From: Prolixibacteraceae bacterium
GTDB taxonomy: Bacteria > Bacteroidota > Bacteroidia > Bacteroidales > Prolixibacteraceae
Direction of reading: 5' to 3'
NCBI GenBank assembly: GCA_003506435.1
Contig: DOAQ01000036.1
Span: 310,001 to 374,000, forward strand
Length of the DNA stretch: 64,000 nucleotides
In this document: one piece after another, positions 17,491-26,710 of the stretch
How the letters are laid out: each line of letters begins with the position of its first letter
How positions within the stretch are numbered: position 1 is the first letter of the stretch
Position numbers and translations under genes: made by a program
Notes under the pieces: generated by a model
The model's input: only the letters and a program-made list of their open reading frames with translations
The model's database searches: none
What the model was told of the DNA's origin: nothing

Positions 17491-20304
17491 TCAGCTTTTC
17501 CCCAGTTTTTCGCACAACGCCTGTCCTGTATATGATTTTTCAACTTTTACCAAATCTTCAGGTGTTCCTTCAAATACCAGGTAGCCGCCGTCTTTGCCGC
17601 CTTCCGGGCCTAAATCGATGACCCAGTCTGCACATTTGATGACTTCCAGATTGTGCTCGATAATGATGATGCTGTGGCCGCGTTCAAGAAGCGCCTCGAA
17701 TGAACCAAGCAATTTCTTGATGTCGTGAAAATGAAGTCCGGTGGTCGGTTCATCGAAAATAAACAGAGATGGACTGTCTTTCTCTTTGGCCAGAAACGAA
17801 GCCAGTTTGATGCGTTGGCTTTCGCCGCCCGATAAAGTGCTTGACGACTGTCCCAGTTTTACATAGCCCAAACCGACATCCTGCAAGGGTTTCAGTCGTT
17901 TGGCCACTTTCTTTTCGGTAGAACTTTTTCCGGTCGAAAAAAACTCAATAGCCTCGTTGACGGTCATTTCCAATACATCGTAAATGTTTTTGCCTTTGTA
18001 GGTGATCTCCAGAATTTCATCCTTAAAGCGTTTACCCTTGCAACTCTCGCATACCAGATGAATATCGGCCATGAATTGCATTTCAACGTTTATTTCGCCT
18101 TCGCCCTGGCATTCTTCACATCGGCCGCCATCCACGTTAAACGAAAAGTGTGATGCGGCAAACCCGTGGTATTGTGCTGATTTTTGTTCTGAAAAAAGTT
18201 TCCGTATTTCGTCGTAGGCTTTCAGGTAGGTAACCGGGTTGGAACGCGATGATTTGCCAATCGGGTTCTGGTCGACAAATTCGATGGAGGTGATTAACTG
18301 TAAATCGCCTTTTATCGCATCGTGGTGCCCGGTTTTTTCACTGAAGCCTCCAAACATTTTTGCCAGCGCCGGGTATAAAATCTTGGTCACCAGTGACGAT
18401 TTTCCGGAGCCGGAAACGCCGGTTACCACGCACAGCGTATTCAGCGGAAATTTGGCGCTGATATTTTTCAGGTTGTTTTCGCGTGCGCCAATCAGTTCAA
18501 TATAATTATTCCATTTTCGGCGGATTTTCGGCACTTCAATTTTTTCTTTTCCTGTGAGATATTTTGCTGTCAGACTATTCCCTGATTTTTTAAGTTGTTC
18601 GTGGTTACCTTGGAAAACCACTTCGCCTCCCAGCCTTCCGGCCAATGGACCGATGTCAATAATCTCATCGGCAGCAAGGATAATTTCTTCGTCGTGTTCC
18701 ACCACAATAACGGAGTTCCCGATTTTTTGTAGTTTTCGCAAAACACCGATCAGCCGGTCGGTATCGCGGGTGTGCAGTCCGATGCTTGGTTCATCTAAAA
18801 TGTACATCGATCCAACAAGACTGCTTCCCAGTGAAGTTGCCAGGTTGATGCGCTGCGATTCGCCTCCCGAAAGGGTAGAAGAGAGGCGGTTCAAAGTCAG
18901 ATAACCCAAACCAACATCGCACAAAAAGTCGATGCGGTTTTGAATCTCAATCAGAATACGTTTGGCAATAATATGCTCGTGTTCCTTCAGTTGCAGGCTG
19001 CTAAAAAATTCTTTCAATTCATTCACCGGCATCAGTACTAAATCCTGAATCGACGTATTGCCGATTTTTACGTAACCAGCTTCCTTTTTCAGGCGGCTGC
19101 CGCGGCATTCAGGACAAACTGTTTTACCCCGGTAGCGCGAAAGCATGACCCGGTACTGTATCTTGTAGGTATTTTCTTCCAGCATTTTGAAAAAACTGTT
19201 TAGCCCTTCAAAATAGCTGTTACCTGTCCAAAGCAATTGTTTTTGTTCGTCGCTCAGCTCGTAATATGGTTTGTGAATCGGAAATCTGAACTTTTCGGCG
19301 CTGTAAACCATACGGTCTTTCCATTCTCCCATTTTTTCACCTTTCCAGCAGGCAACGGCATCCTGATAAATGGAAAGCGATTTGTTGGGAATTACCAAAT
19401 CTTCGTCAATTCCGATTACCTTGCCGTATCCTTCGCAGGTAGGACAGGCGCCAACCGGGTTGTTAAAGCTAAACAGATGCACCGAAGGTTCTTCAAATTC
19501 TATCCCGTCAGCCTCAAATAAATTCGAGAAATGTTCTTCAAGTGTGGTTTCTCCCTGGAAAACTTTGACCACACACTCGCCGTGTCCTTCAAAAAAGGCT
19601 GTTTGTACCGAGTCGGCCAACCGGCTGATGGCATCATCGTCATTTTGCACACTCAGGCGGTCGATTACCAGGTTGCAGGTTGAATCTTTACAGAATTCCG
19701 TTTCTTTCGATTTTAGTATTTCATCAATTCGTTTTATCTCGGAATTGATTTCCAGTCGCGTAAATCCCTGCTGCAAAAGCAATTCTGCTTCCTTCAGAAT
19801 TGATCTCCCGTTTTTCTTCCGCAAAGGTGAGCAAATCAGAATGTGTGTTTCTTCCGGGAACCCGGTGATGAATTTTACTACATCGTCCACATGATGCTGT
19901 TTCACTTCTTTTCCTGAAACGGGAGAAATCGTTCGTCCGATGCGCGCAAAAAGCAGTTTCAGGTAATCGTATATTTCGGTTGATGTTCCCACTGTTGAAC
20001 GTGGGTTGCGGGTATTTACCTTTTGTTCGATGGCGATGGCCGGTGGAATACCTTTTATATAATCGACTTCCGGCTTGTGAATACGGCCCAAAAACTGCCG
20101 TGCATACGACGAAAGGCTTTCTACATAACGTCGTTGACCTTCTGCATAAAGTGTGTCGAATGCCAGCGACGACTTTCCCGAACCTGATAACCCGGTAATA
20201 ACCACAAATTTGTTGCGCTCAATATTCAGGTTAATATTTTTCAGATTATGCACCCGTGCACCTTTAATTTGGATAGCCGGATGGTTGTTTTCAGGGCCGT
20301 TCAT
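17491..20304 (-). CDS. uvrA: Excinuclease ABC subunit A
   Basis: UvrA is the damage-sensing ATPase of nucleotide excision repair. It is 937 residues, the usual size. It carries two ABC cassettes (Walker A GLSGSGKSSLAFDT and GVSGSGKSSLV, signatures LSGGESQRI twice). Zinc-binding CxxC pairs are CPTCEGYGK, CPECRGSRL, CEECQGEGE and CESCKGKRF, and the UvrB-binding insert lies between. I set the start at the ATG at 20304 (MNGPENNHPAIQIKGARVHN), because the longer frame adds 27 unconserved residues. It is divergent from the sigma factor gene across a 162-base gap. Confidence 0.96.
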   Translation of the reverse strand: MNGPENNHPAIQIKGARVHNLKNINLNIERNKFVVITGLSGSGKSSLAFDTLYAEGQRRYVESLSSYARQFLGRIHKPEVDYIKGIPPAIAIEQKVNTRNPRSTVGTSTEIYDYLKLLFARIGRTISPVSGKEVKQHHVDDVVKFITGFPEETHILICSPLRKKNGRSILKEAELLLQQGFTRLEINSEIKRIDEILKSKETEFCKDSTCNLVIDRLSVQNDDDAISRLADSVQTAFFEGHGECVVKVFQGETTLEEHFSNLFEADGIEFEEPSVHLFSFNNPVGACPTCEGYGKVIGIDEDLVIPNKSLSIYQDAVACWKGEKMGEWKDRMVYSAEKFRFPIHKPYYELSDEQKQLLWTGNSYFEGLNSFFKMLEENTYKIQYRVMLSRYRGKTVCPECRGSRLKKEAGYVKIGNTSIQDLVLMPVNELKEFFSSLQLKEHEHIIAKRILIEIQNRIDFLCDVGLGYLTLNRLSSTLSGGESQRINLATSLGSSLVGSMYILDEPSIGLHTRDTDRLIGVLRKLQKIGNSVIVVEHDEEIILAADEIIDIGPLAGRLGGEVVFQGNHEQLKKSGNSLTAKYLTGKEKIEVPKIRRKWNNYIELIGARENNLKNISAKFPLNTLCVVTGVSGSGKSSLVTKILYPALAKMFGGFSEKTGHHDAIKGDLQLITSIEFVDQNPIGKSSRSNPVTYLKAYDEIRKLFSEQKSAQYHGFAASHFSFNVDGGRCEECQGEGEINVEMQFMADIHLVCESCKGKRFKDEILEITYKGKNIYDVLEMTVNEAIEFFSTGKSSTEKKVAKRLKPLQDVGLGYVKLGQSSSTLSGGESQRIKLASFLAKEKDSPSLFIFDEPTTGLHFHDIKKLLGSFEALLERGHSIIIIEHNLEVIKCADWVIDLGPEGGKDGGYLVFEGTPEDLVKVEKSYTGQALCEKLGKS

Positions 20305-20466
20305 ATAGTTGTTAATTAAAATCTTTCGTTCATATTTGCATTTTTCAGAAAAATGCTTCAAATTTACAGCACGCAAAATTAACAAATTGTTTAACGTTTA
20401 CTAAAAACCTTTTGCCTATCGACAGAACTCTACTCTTTATTTGACAGAAAATAAAAACGCAGAGTA

Positions 20467-21060
20467 ATGTTCAGAACTGAAACACTGAGCGATAATTCGC
20501 TCGTTAAACAATTTGTTGATGGAGACCAGTCCGCTATCGAACTACTCATCAACCGGCATAAAAACAGAGTTTATACTTACATTGTTCTGATTGTGAAAAA
20601 TCAGCATCTAGCTGAAGACATTTTTCAGGACACATTTGTTAAGGTTATCCGTTCGCTGAAAACGGGCAGGTATACCGAAGATGGTAAGTTTATCTCTTGG
20701 GTGCTCCGGATCTCGCACAACCTGATCATTGATCATTTCAGAAAAGAAAAGTTACTGAATACCACTTCGAACGATGACTTTGAAATGGATCTTTTCAATT
20801 CGATAAAATTTGCCGATGACAATATCGAGGATCAGTTGGTGTACGAACAAATCACCAGCGATGTGCGCCTGCTGATTGAAGAATTGCCCGACGATCAGCG
20901 TCAGGTAATTATGATGCGCCATTATCAAGGGTTGAGTTTCAAGGAAATTGCAGACCAAACGGGGGTGAGCATTAACACGGCTCTCGGGCGGATGCGCTAT
21001 GCTTTGATTAACCTTCGGAAATTGATCGACAAAAAAAATCTGATTCTGACAAAAAATTAA
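20467..21060 (+). CDS. Sigma-70 family RNA polymerase sigma factor (ECF-like)
   Basis: This is a 197-residue sigma factor with region 2 (AEDIFQDTFVKVIRSLKTGRY, then KFISWVLRISHNLIIDHFR) and region 4 (LPDDQRQVIMMRHYQGLSFKEIADQTG, SINTALGRMRYAL). There is no region 1.1 or 3, as in ECF or near-ECF types. No anti-sigma FecR-like gene is adjacent; the following 72-residue protein is a possible partner but lacks an anti-sigma motif. The group is conserved in Bacteroidota and its regulon cannot be read from this window. Confidence 0.92.
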   Translation: MFRTETLSDNSLVKQFVDGDQSAIELLINRHKNRVYTYIVLIVKNQHLAEDIFQDTFVKVIRSLKTGRYTEDGKFISWVLRISHNLIIDHFRKEKLLNTTSNDDFEMDLFNSIKFADDNIEDQLVYEQITSDVRLLIEELPDDQRQVIMMRHYQGLSFKEIADQTGVSINTALGRMRYALINLRKLIDKKNLILTKN

Positions 21061-21119
21061 GTACAGGTACAATAAATTTTCCTCACAGGCGTTTTAGTTT
21101 CAAATATAAAATCTGAAAA

Positions 21120-21338
21120 ATGCCTATGAGGAAAATTTCTACTTTAACTTACTTCATTAAAACATATCAGCAGAACGGGCAAAAGAATGAATTTCTTTCC
21201 GAAGAAATTTTTAATGGTTTTAATGACGACATGTATGAACCGGCTCCCGAAAGTATAAATGCAATACTTCGTTTTGCAAGGTCTTACGAAGTTTTGGAAT
21301 CGAATAGCGCCGGAAACATTGAGCTTAACTTAAATTAG
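21120..21338 (+). CDS. Small conserved hypothetical protein
   Basis: This 72-residue protein includes KISTLTYFIKTYQQNG, an acidic FNGFNDDMYEPAPESINAIL centre and an RFARSYEV end. There is no signal or membrane segment. It lies 59 bases after the sigma factor stop and is followed directly by a terminator, so the two genes are probably co-transcribed. The tight placement and clean termination argue that it is real. Function is unknown; it may modulate the sigma factor. The second ATG, two codons in (21126), is an equally good start. Confidence 0.65.
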   Translation: MPMRKISTLTYFIKTYQQNGQKNEFLSEEIFNGFNDDMYEPAPESINAILRFARSYEVLESNSAGNIELNLN

Positions 21339-21353
21339 TAAACAACTCTAAAA

Positions 21354-21388
21354 AAAACAAAAAGCATCTTGAAAAAGGTGCTTTTTTG
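21354..21388. terminator. Bidirectional terminator between convergent genes
   Basis: A nine-pair stem AAGCATCTT / AAGGTGCTT (one G-T wobble) with a four-base loop has a T run on the + side and an A run (T on the - strand) on the other. It separates the 72-residue gene (+) from the corA gene (-) and can serve both. Confidence 0.85.
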
Positions 21389-21408
21389 TTTTCAATCAGG
21401 TCTTGTCT

Positions 21409-22458
21409 TTACAACCACTTTTTCCTTCGGAAAAGAATCAACATGCCAATAAAAATCAGGAACATTACCCCCAATACTACAAAATAGCCGTAGTGTGTCC
21501 GCAGTTCAGGCATATTTTCGAAGTTCATGCCGTACACCCCGGCCAAAAAAGTGAGTGGCATAAAGATGACCGAAAAAATGGTGAGCAGTTGAATCACCTT
21601 GTTCATGTTCAAGCTGACGCGCGATACGTAAAAATCTTTCGAACTGGAGGTTAGTTCAATATCCGATTTTACGTTTCCTAGCAGCAGCAAAAGATGGTCG
21701 AGTACATCGCGGTAATACGGATGCGAGGTGTTAACAATAATTCCTTCGTTCATGCTGATCAGTTGGTTCAGAACATCACGGAGAGGCGAAACCAGCCGGT
21801 CAATTTCGATCAGTTGTTTGCGTATCTGCTGAATTTCAAGAAGCAAATTTTCAGTAGGGTTTTTCAGTACTTTTTCGTCGTACAATTCAATTGCATCGGT
21901 CAGGGTATCAAGGTATTCATTGTACTGGTCGACAATTACATCCAGAAAAGCATGTAGCAGATAGTCAATGCCTTTTTGTCTGATTTTGCCGATTTTTTGA
22001 GATAAACGTTCTTCTATGATTTTGAAAGCAGAATGATCTTCTTCTGCAAACGAAAGCAACATTTCGGAAGTTAGCACAAAACTCAGTTGCCTGAATTCGG
22101 GCCAGTTCCCATTTGGGTGCAGGGCTTTCAGACTAATGAAAAGCGCTTTGTTATACTCGCTGAGGCCCGGACGCTGATTTATGTTTAGAATATCTTCAAG
22201 CAACAGATGGTTCAGATCGAGTTGTTTGCCGATTTTCTCAATCTCTGTAATTTCGTCGAGGCCGGTCACTTTCACCCAATTGATCTGGCCATTCCGGAGT
22301 TCCGGGATTTGCTCAACCGAACCCTCCTGTTTTGAAAACTGTTCAGCATCGTAACAAATGAATTCGACACGGGTCTTTACTTCCTTGATATGGCCGGTAT
22401 AGACAAGAGACCCGGGGGGTAATCCTGTTTTATTTGTTCTTTTTCCTTTCTTCGACAT
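21409..22458 (-). CDS. corA: Magnesium/cobalt transporter CorA
   Basis: This 349-residue protein has a soluble alpha/beta N-terminal domain. It ends with two membrane helices that follow VIQLLTIFSVIFMPLTFLAGVYGMNFENMPE. The YGMN signature of the pentameric CorA channel is intact. The start is placed at the ATG at 22458 (MSKKGKRTNKTGLPPGSLVY), as the longer frame upstream overlaps the intergenic region before the flavodoxin gene. It imports Mg2+ and possibly Co2+ across the inner membrane. The neighbours give no further clue. Confidence 0.94.
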   Translation of the reverse strand: MSKKGKRTNKTGLPPGSLVYTGHIKEVKTRVEFICYDAEQFSKQEGSVEQIPELRNGQINWVKVTGLDEITEIEKIGKQLDLNHLLLEDILNINQRPGLSEYNKALFISLKALHPNGNWPEFRQLSFVLTSEMLLSFAEEDHSAFKIIEERLSQKIGKIRQKGIDYLLHAFLDVIVDQYNEYLDTLTDAIELYDEKVLKNPTENLLLEIQQIRKQLIEIDRLVSPLRDVLNQLISMNEGIIVNTSHPYYRDVLDHLLLLLGNVKSDIELTSSSKDFYVSRVSLNMNKVIQLLTIFSVIFMPLTFLAGVYGMNFENMPELRTHYGYFVVLGVMFLIFIGMLILFRRKKWL

Positions 22459-22550
22459 GATGGGATTTTTATAAAATCGGTTTACTTCAATAAAAGTAAA
22501 CAATTCTGATAAAAGAAACCCCATCTGAAATCTTTTCCCCAAGGGGAAAT

Positions 22551-23123
22551 CTATTTCAACTTTTTCAGTAGCCATGCCATATTTTCACCCAGAGTACACA
22601 TGATTTGCATGCCTTCTTCGTCAGCCAGTACATCGCCTTTGTTTCTGCCAAAGGCAAAATTCCAGTAGCTGGAACCCGGGATGATCATCTGGCTGATCAG
22701 AAAAAAATTGTTGATGGTTTCGAAGGCATGGATGGAACCGCCACGCCGTTCTACAATTACTGCAGCACCCACTTTTCGTCTCAGTAGATGGCCATTGCCA
22801 CGGGTCACATAACCTGAAACGTCGATCAGCGCTTTCATTTCAGTTGTAACATCGGCAAAATAGACCGGCGATCCAAGAATGATCCCGTCGGCCTGTATCA
22901 TTTTTTCAATCAGTTGGTTGATGGCGTCATTTTTAATCTGGCAACGGCCGTCGAGTACTTCGCGGCATTTTCCGCAGGCGGTGCAGCCGTGAACGGTTTT
23001 CCCTCCAATTTGCACCAGTTCGGTTTCGATGCCTTCTTTTTCGAGTTCTGTAAAAACAGTCTGTATCAGGATTTCGGTGTTGCCGCCTTTGCGCGGGCTT
23101 CCGTTGATTCCGAGAACCTTCAT
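22551..23123 (-). CDS. Flavodoxin/NADPH-dependent FMN reductase family protein
   Basis: This is a 190-residue protein starting MKVLGINGSPRKGGNTEILI, the FMN phosphate-binding loop of this family. GCTACGKCREVLDGRCQIKND (four Cys in the iron-sulfur flavoprotein pattern) and ADGIILGSPVYFADVTTEMKA follow. The cysteine cluster suggests a 4Fe-4S plus FMN electron-transfer protein as in anaerobes. The start at 23123 was chosen by the family N-terminus; the longer reading frame runs into the DUF4159 gene. It probably shares a transcript with the upstream DUF4159 gene, ten bases away. Confidence 0.9.
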   Translation of the reverse strand: MKVLGINGSPRKGGNTEILIQTVFTELEKEGIETELVQIGGKTVHGCTACGKCREVLDGRCQIKNDAINQLIEKMIQADGIILGSPVYFADVTTEMKALIDVSGYVTRGNGHLLRRKVGAAVIVERRGGSIHAFETINNFFLISQMIIPGSSYWNFAFGRNKGDVLADEEGMQIMCTLGENMAWLLKKLK

Positions 23124-23133
23124 CGGTAAAATA

Positions 23134-23799
23134 TTATTGGTTAAAAACAAACGAAATAAGATTGGCGCCCATTTGCAGCGCTTTTTGCCTGACTTCCCAC
23201 GGATCGTTGTGCACCGCGGGGTCTTCCCAGCCATCGCTGATGTCCGATTCGTAAGAATAAAAGCAAACCAGCCGGTCCTTCCATATAAGTCCAAAACCTT
23301 GGGGTGGTTTGTTGTCGTGTTCGTGAATCTTTGGCAAGCCGTTGTCAAAATCGAATTTCTGATGATAGATGGGATGAGAATACGGCAATTCTACAAAATC
23401 GAGTTCGGGGAAAACCTTTTTCATTTCGCGACGGATATATTTATCGAGGCCATAATTGTCGTCAATATGCAGAAATCCTCCCGCTTCGAGATATGTGCGC
23501 AGATTGGCTTTCTCGCTTTCCGAAAAGATGATATTTCCGTGCCCTGTGATATGTACGAACGGATAATTGAAAATATCGATACTTCCTACTTCAACGGTGG
23601 CCGGTTCGGAATTGATATTGGTTTTTAATTGTTCGTTGCAGAATGTAATCAGGTTGGGCAAAGCCGTTGGGTCGGCATACCAGTCGCCGCCGCCGTTGTA
23701 TTTAATAAGAGCAATTTTTACCGGCGCATTTTGTGACTGGCCTGCCAGAAATGCCAGAAAGAGGATTAATGTAAATGCTATTTTCAGGATACGGTACAT
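23134..23799 (-). CDS. DUF4159 domain protein, secreted
   Basis: This is a 221-residue protein with a signal peptide (IAFTLILFLAFLAGQSQNAP). The DUF4159 pattern follows: KIALIKYNGGGDWYADPTAL, FVHITGHGNIIFSESE, YLEAGGFLHIDDNYG and a C-terminal WKDRLVCFYSYESDISDGWED. The fold resembles glutamine amidotransferase-like domains, and the family occurs in Bacteroidota envelope or MoxR-linked loci. Here there are no MoxR neighbours. Function is unknown; a periplasmic location is inferred from the signal. Confidence 0.87.
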   Translation of the reverse strand: MYRILKIAFTLILFLAFLAGQSQNAPVKIALIKYNGGGDWYADPTALPNLITFCNEQLKTNINSEPATVEVGSIDIFNYPFVHITGHGNIIFSESEKANLRTYLEAGGFLHIDDNYGLDKYIRREMKKVFPELDFVELPYSHPIYHQKFDFDNGLPKIHEHDNKPPQGFGLIWKDRLVCFYSYESDISDGWEDPAVHNDPWEVRQKALQMGANLISFVFNQ

Positions 23800-23926
23800 G
23801 TGAAAATTTTATCCAAAGATAATTGAATTGGAGAAAAAGCCGGAAGTTAAATGCTTATTGCTTTGCTTGCAATATCAGTTCCGGATTCCGGAGAACCTTA
23901 CTACTGAGACGGCCTGCTGCGACTAT

Positions 23927-24328
23927 CTACGGTAGTTTTGTTCCTTTGGCGCCCCACCAATATATGGCCTCCATTTTTAAACGGCCGGACTTCACAGCCG
24001 GGTCATCGCCTTCCAGTTTCAGGGCTTCGTCAATGGTTTCCACATCGAAGATCAGCAGTCCACGATGATCGCCGCCATTTTCGAACGGTCCGGCAACCGA
24101 CAGTTTTCCCATTTCAGACAATTTGTTGAGATGTGCCATGTGCCCTTTTTGAATTTCCGCAGCGGTAACAGAATCCTGGCTGCGTTCTGAGCCTTTTTCA
24201 AGAAGCATGAAAACATACCGTTTCATCACAAAGGTGGTGTCTCCTTCTGTCATTTTAAATTCGCGCTGGGCCGAAACAGACAGTCCGATAACAGTCAGAA
24301 AAATCAGTAAAATAAATGGCTTGTACAT
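23927..24328 (-). CDS. Exported YciI-like protein
   Basis: This is a 133-residue protein with signal peptide PFILLIFLTVIGLSVSAQ. It is followed by a YciI-type ferredoxin-like domain (KRYVFMLLEKGSERSQDS, GHMAHLNKLSEMGKLSVAGPF, GLLIFDVETIDEALKLEGDDPAVKSG). YciI domains have a conserved His-Asp pair; the His in GHMAHLNK and the Asp of GDDP are present. An exported copy is common in Bacteroidota, but the substrate is unknown. The start at 24328 was chosen because the signal peptide begins there; the upstream extension would need a TTG start. It lies 33 bases after the SpoIIE-type gene stop. Confidence 0.85.
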   Translation of the reverse strand: MYKPFILLIFLTVIGLSVSAQREFKMTEGDTTFVMKRYVFMLLEKGSERSQDSVTAAEIQKGHMAHLNKLSEMGKLSVAGPFENGGDHRGLLIFDVETIDEALKLEGDDPAVKSGRLKMEAIYWWGAKGTKLP

Positions 24329-24361
24329 GTGAATTTCGTTTTTCGTATTAATAATCAATTT

Positions 24362-25543
24362 TTAGGTGTAATTAACCTTTACTTTTTTAAAGAATTTTTC
24401 CTCCAGTATTTTAATGATCCGTTTCACTACAAATTTTCGAATTTCAAGCTGTACCGGCTGATCGGGATCCTGGTGTGCCCAGTTGATGCGGGTTCCGACA
24501 ATAATATGAATATAATCGTGATTCAAAAGTAGTTTTACAACTTCTTCCGGCGGACTATCCTCCAGGCGGGTTTCACTGTTGTAGGCTTCCAGTATTTCTT
24601 CCACTTTTCCCAGGGTGAGTATTCCTTCGGTGACCATCTCGAAGCCAAACATCTCGGCTGTCGGCGGTATTTCTTCGTCGCGGAAGCGATGTTCAATGCG
24701 CACTTCCAGATCGAGTTCGCGGGCAATGATCTCTGCAGTTGTTCCTCCGCAGATAATTTTTTTGCCTCTGAAATTCTGAATGGCAGCCACAAAATCGAAG
24801 TCTTTGATCTTATAGAATGGAGGACCTGTAATCAGCATAAATTCACGAGGTTCTCTGAAGTAAACGACCCCGCAACTGGTGTCGTCTTTTACTTCAACCC
24901 CGTCGTTCATTGCCGCCTGCGATATAATTTTCCGGGCCAGTTTCCCGGCCGGAATATCGGGTTCCCGGGCGATCTGGTTTTCCGCAAAGTAGGAAATATT
25001 CTCCAATCCCCAGCCCATCGGGTATTTTGCGCTTCCCAGCCCCGATTGGTCAACTCCGTCAGTCATGAATATGATACGGTCTTCTTTCATAGGATGAAAT
25101 TCCCGAATACGCAATATTTTTCCCTTGTTTTCATCTCCCCGGATGTTAATCCGTTCTTCTTTCGGATAAAAAATTTTTCCATGCCTGAAAATCAGGCTTG
25201 GCGGGTTGTCGTAATTGATGATCCGAACCATTCCTTCATCTTCAATTTCGATAATGGTGAAGGTTGCATAGCTTTCTTTCCCATCGCTGCTGCGGGGAAG
25301 AACCCGCATGAAAATGTTGGCGGCAATGTCGGGTTTGATATGAAAAGAGGTGTAATTCAGTGCCATGGATGCAGTGAGAGTGGCCAAAACATTGGCTTTT
25401 ACGCCATGCCCAATGCCGTCGGAAAGTACCAGAATGGTCCGTCCTTCTTCCCTGATCTTGCGGGAATAAAACACATCGCCGCAAACGATTTGCCCTTTTG
25501 GATGACTTTGCTGGAAATCGATTTCAATGTGATAGTCGGCCAT
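24362..25543 (-). CDS. SpoIIE-type protein phosphatase of the hydrogenase locus
   Basis: This is a 393-residue protein with an N-terminal PPM/SpoIIE serine phosphatase domain. The metal-binding motifs are VLSDGIGHGVKAN, FMTDGVDQSGLG and VKDDTSCGVVYF. The C-terminal part of about 150 residues (ITGPPFYKIKDFDF, KIICGGTTAEIIAREL) is an added domain also found in the phosphatases of clostridial sensory-hydrogenase clusters. It starts one base inside the PAS gene stop (TAATG), so the two are co-translated. It probably removes a phosphate placed by the RsbW-like kinase encoded on the other strand; the target is not known. Confidence 0.9.
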   Translation of the reverse strand: MADYHIEIDFQQSHPKGQIVCGDVFYSRKIREEGRTILVLSDGIGHGVKANVLATLTASMALNYTSFHIKPDIAANIFMRVLPRSSDGKESYATFTIIEIEDEGMVRIINYDNPPSLIFRHGKIFYPKEERINIRGDENKGKILRIREFHPMKEDRIIFMTDGVDQSGLGSAKYPMGWGLENISYFAENQIAREPDIPAGKLARKIISQAAMNDGVEVKDDTSCGVVYFREPREFMLITGPPFYKIKDFDFVAAIQNFRGKKIICGGTTAEIIARELDLEVRIEHRFRDEEIPPTAEMFGFEMVTEGILTLGKVEEILEAYNSETRLEDSPPEEVVKLLLNHDYIHIIVGTRINWAHQDPDQPVQLEIRKFVVKRIIKILEEKFFKKVKVNYT

Positions 25544-26469
25544 TATTCGTCTTCCCCGTATTTATACGATTCGATAATTGAGTTCAGCATTTCTTCGGTC
25601 AGCGAGGCATTCTCGCCTAACAGGAATGCAATTTTCTGCACCGTTTCAAGGTTCTGTTTGTTTACCCGCTGTGCCCGGCTGATTATTTCTTCGCGTACCA
25701 GCGAGGGGGTCGACATGTCGCGGATCAACGCTCCAACTACCCGGTTTTTGTAGATGGTGATTACCTGCACATGCAGCAATTTATTTTGAATTTTCAGGTC
25801 ACGTTCAATCAGGTTTTCTCCGGAACTCAGCAGGGACGCAAGCATTTTTGATACCACCTCGGGAACCAACTCGCGGAAATCGGCGCCATGCAAGCCGGGA
25901 ATGGTATCGAACAGTTCCTCTATTTCTTCGCCAAACATTTGGGCAAAGCTCGGGTTCGAATCAATCACTTTCAAATCCGAATCAACAATGACGATCCCGG
26001 CCCTGATTTTTTGCATCATGACCGAAGCGATGACACTGGCTTCTTTTGCTTTTTCCAGCTTTCGTTCGGCTTTTTTTCGCTCGGTAATATCAAAAATAGA
26101 ACCCACGATGCCTGCAATTTCATTGTTTTTGTCACGGATAACTGCCTTGTTGAAAACTACATCGTGCAATACTCCTTCTCCATCCCTGAATTTTTCTTCA
26201 TAGCTTTGGTTCCCGGGACTGTCAAACAATTCCTGGTCGCGCCGGGCATAAATCTCCGCAATTTCAAGAGGCTGGAAATCGAACACCGTCTTCCCGATGA
26301 TTTGTTCTTTGGGCTTGCCGATAAAATCTTCATGAGCTTTGTTACAAGCCTTGTAAATCCCGTTTTTGTCGCGGTAAAAAATCGGAATTGGCAAAGCATC
26401 GATGATTTTTTGCTGCAATTCAGGGTCATCAATCATCCCTTCGTGAAAGGATTTTTCATCATAGATCAT
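25543..26469 (-). CDS. Double-PAS sensor protein of the hydrogenase locus
   Basis: This is a soluble protein of 308 residues. The first PAS domain runs from about residue 20 to 140 (PIPIFYRDKNGIYKACNKAHEDFIGK, closing PAC motif GIVGSIFDITERKKAE). A short linker coil and a second PAS domain of about residues 150-265 (AGIVIVDSDLKVIDSNPSFAQMFGEE) follow. A helical tail has no kinase, HTH or GGDEF output. The start at 26469 (MIYDEKSF) excludes a hydrophobic extension read from the intergenic DNA. It overlaps the phosphatase gene by one base and probably regulates it. The ligand or cofactor is unknown; redox or H2 status is plausible from the context. Confidence 0.88.
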   Translation of the reverse strand: MIYDEKSFHEGMIDDPELQQKIIDALPIPIFYRDKNGIYKACNKAHEDFIGKPKEQIIGKTVFDFQPLEIAEIYARRDQELFDSPGNQSYEEKFRDGEGVLHDVVFNKAVIRDKNNEIAGIVGSIFDITERKKAERKLEKAKEASVIASVMMQKIRAGIVIVDSDLKVIDSNPSFAQMFGEEIEELFDTIPGLHGADFRELVPEVVSKMLASLLSSGENLIERDLKIQNKLLHVQVITIYKNRVVGALIRDMSTPSLVREEIISRAQRVNKQNLETVQKIAFLLGENASLTEEMLNSIIESYKYGEDE

Positions 26470-26617
26470 AGTCTCATTTTTTGTACACTTAAAATACAAA
26501 TTACATACAACAAATCCCAACAACCGGATAATAATAAATAACTCCGGAATAGATAAAAATTTCATTATTCGAATGAAAACAAAGAGGATAACAAATGTAC
26601 TGATCACAAGTTATTTA

Positions 26618-26625
26618 TATCTTTG
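26618..26625 (+). promoter_or_regulatory. Possible -7 promoter box upstream of the 26711 gene
   Basis: TATCTTTG matches the TAnnTTTG consensus and lies 86 bases before the ATG at 26711. No good TTTG -33 box is seen at 17-21 bases upstream, so this is a weak call. Confidence 0.3.
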
Positions 26626-26710
26626 TTCTATTCATATTTTGAAAGATTGACGACACTTTTATTTCCCTATTATCAGTTGCGTACTATTAAAAAACCAAAA
26701 ATAAACAGTT

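Noticed and set aside
24689..25753. 354-codon + strand open frame opposite the phosphatase and PAS genes
   Set aside because: It is antisense to two well-supported genes; the translation has no recognisable fold and reflects the codon usage of the other strand.
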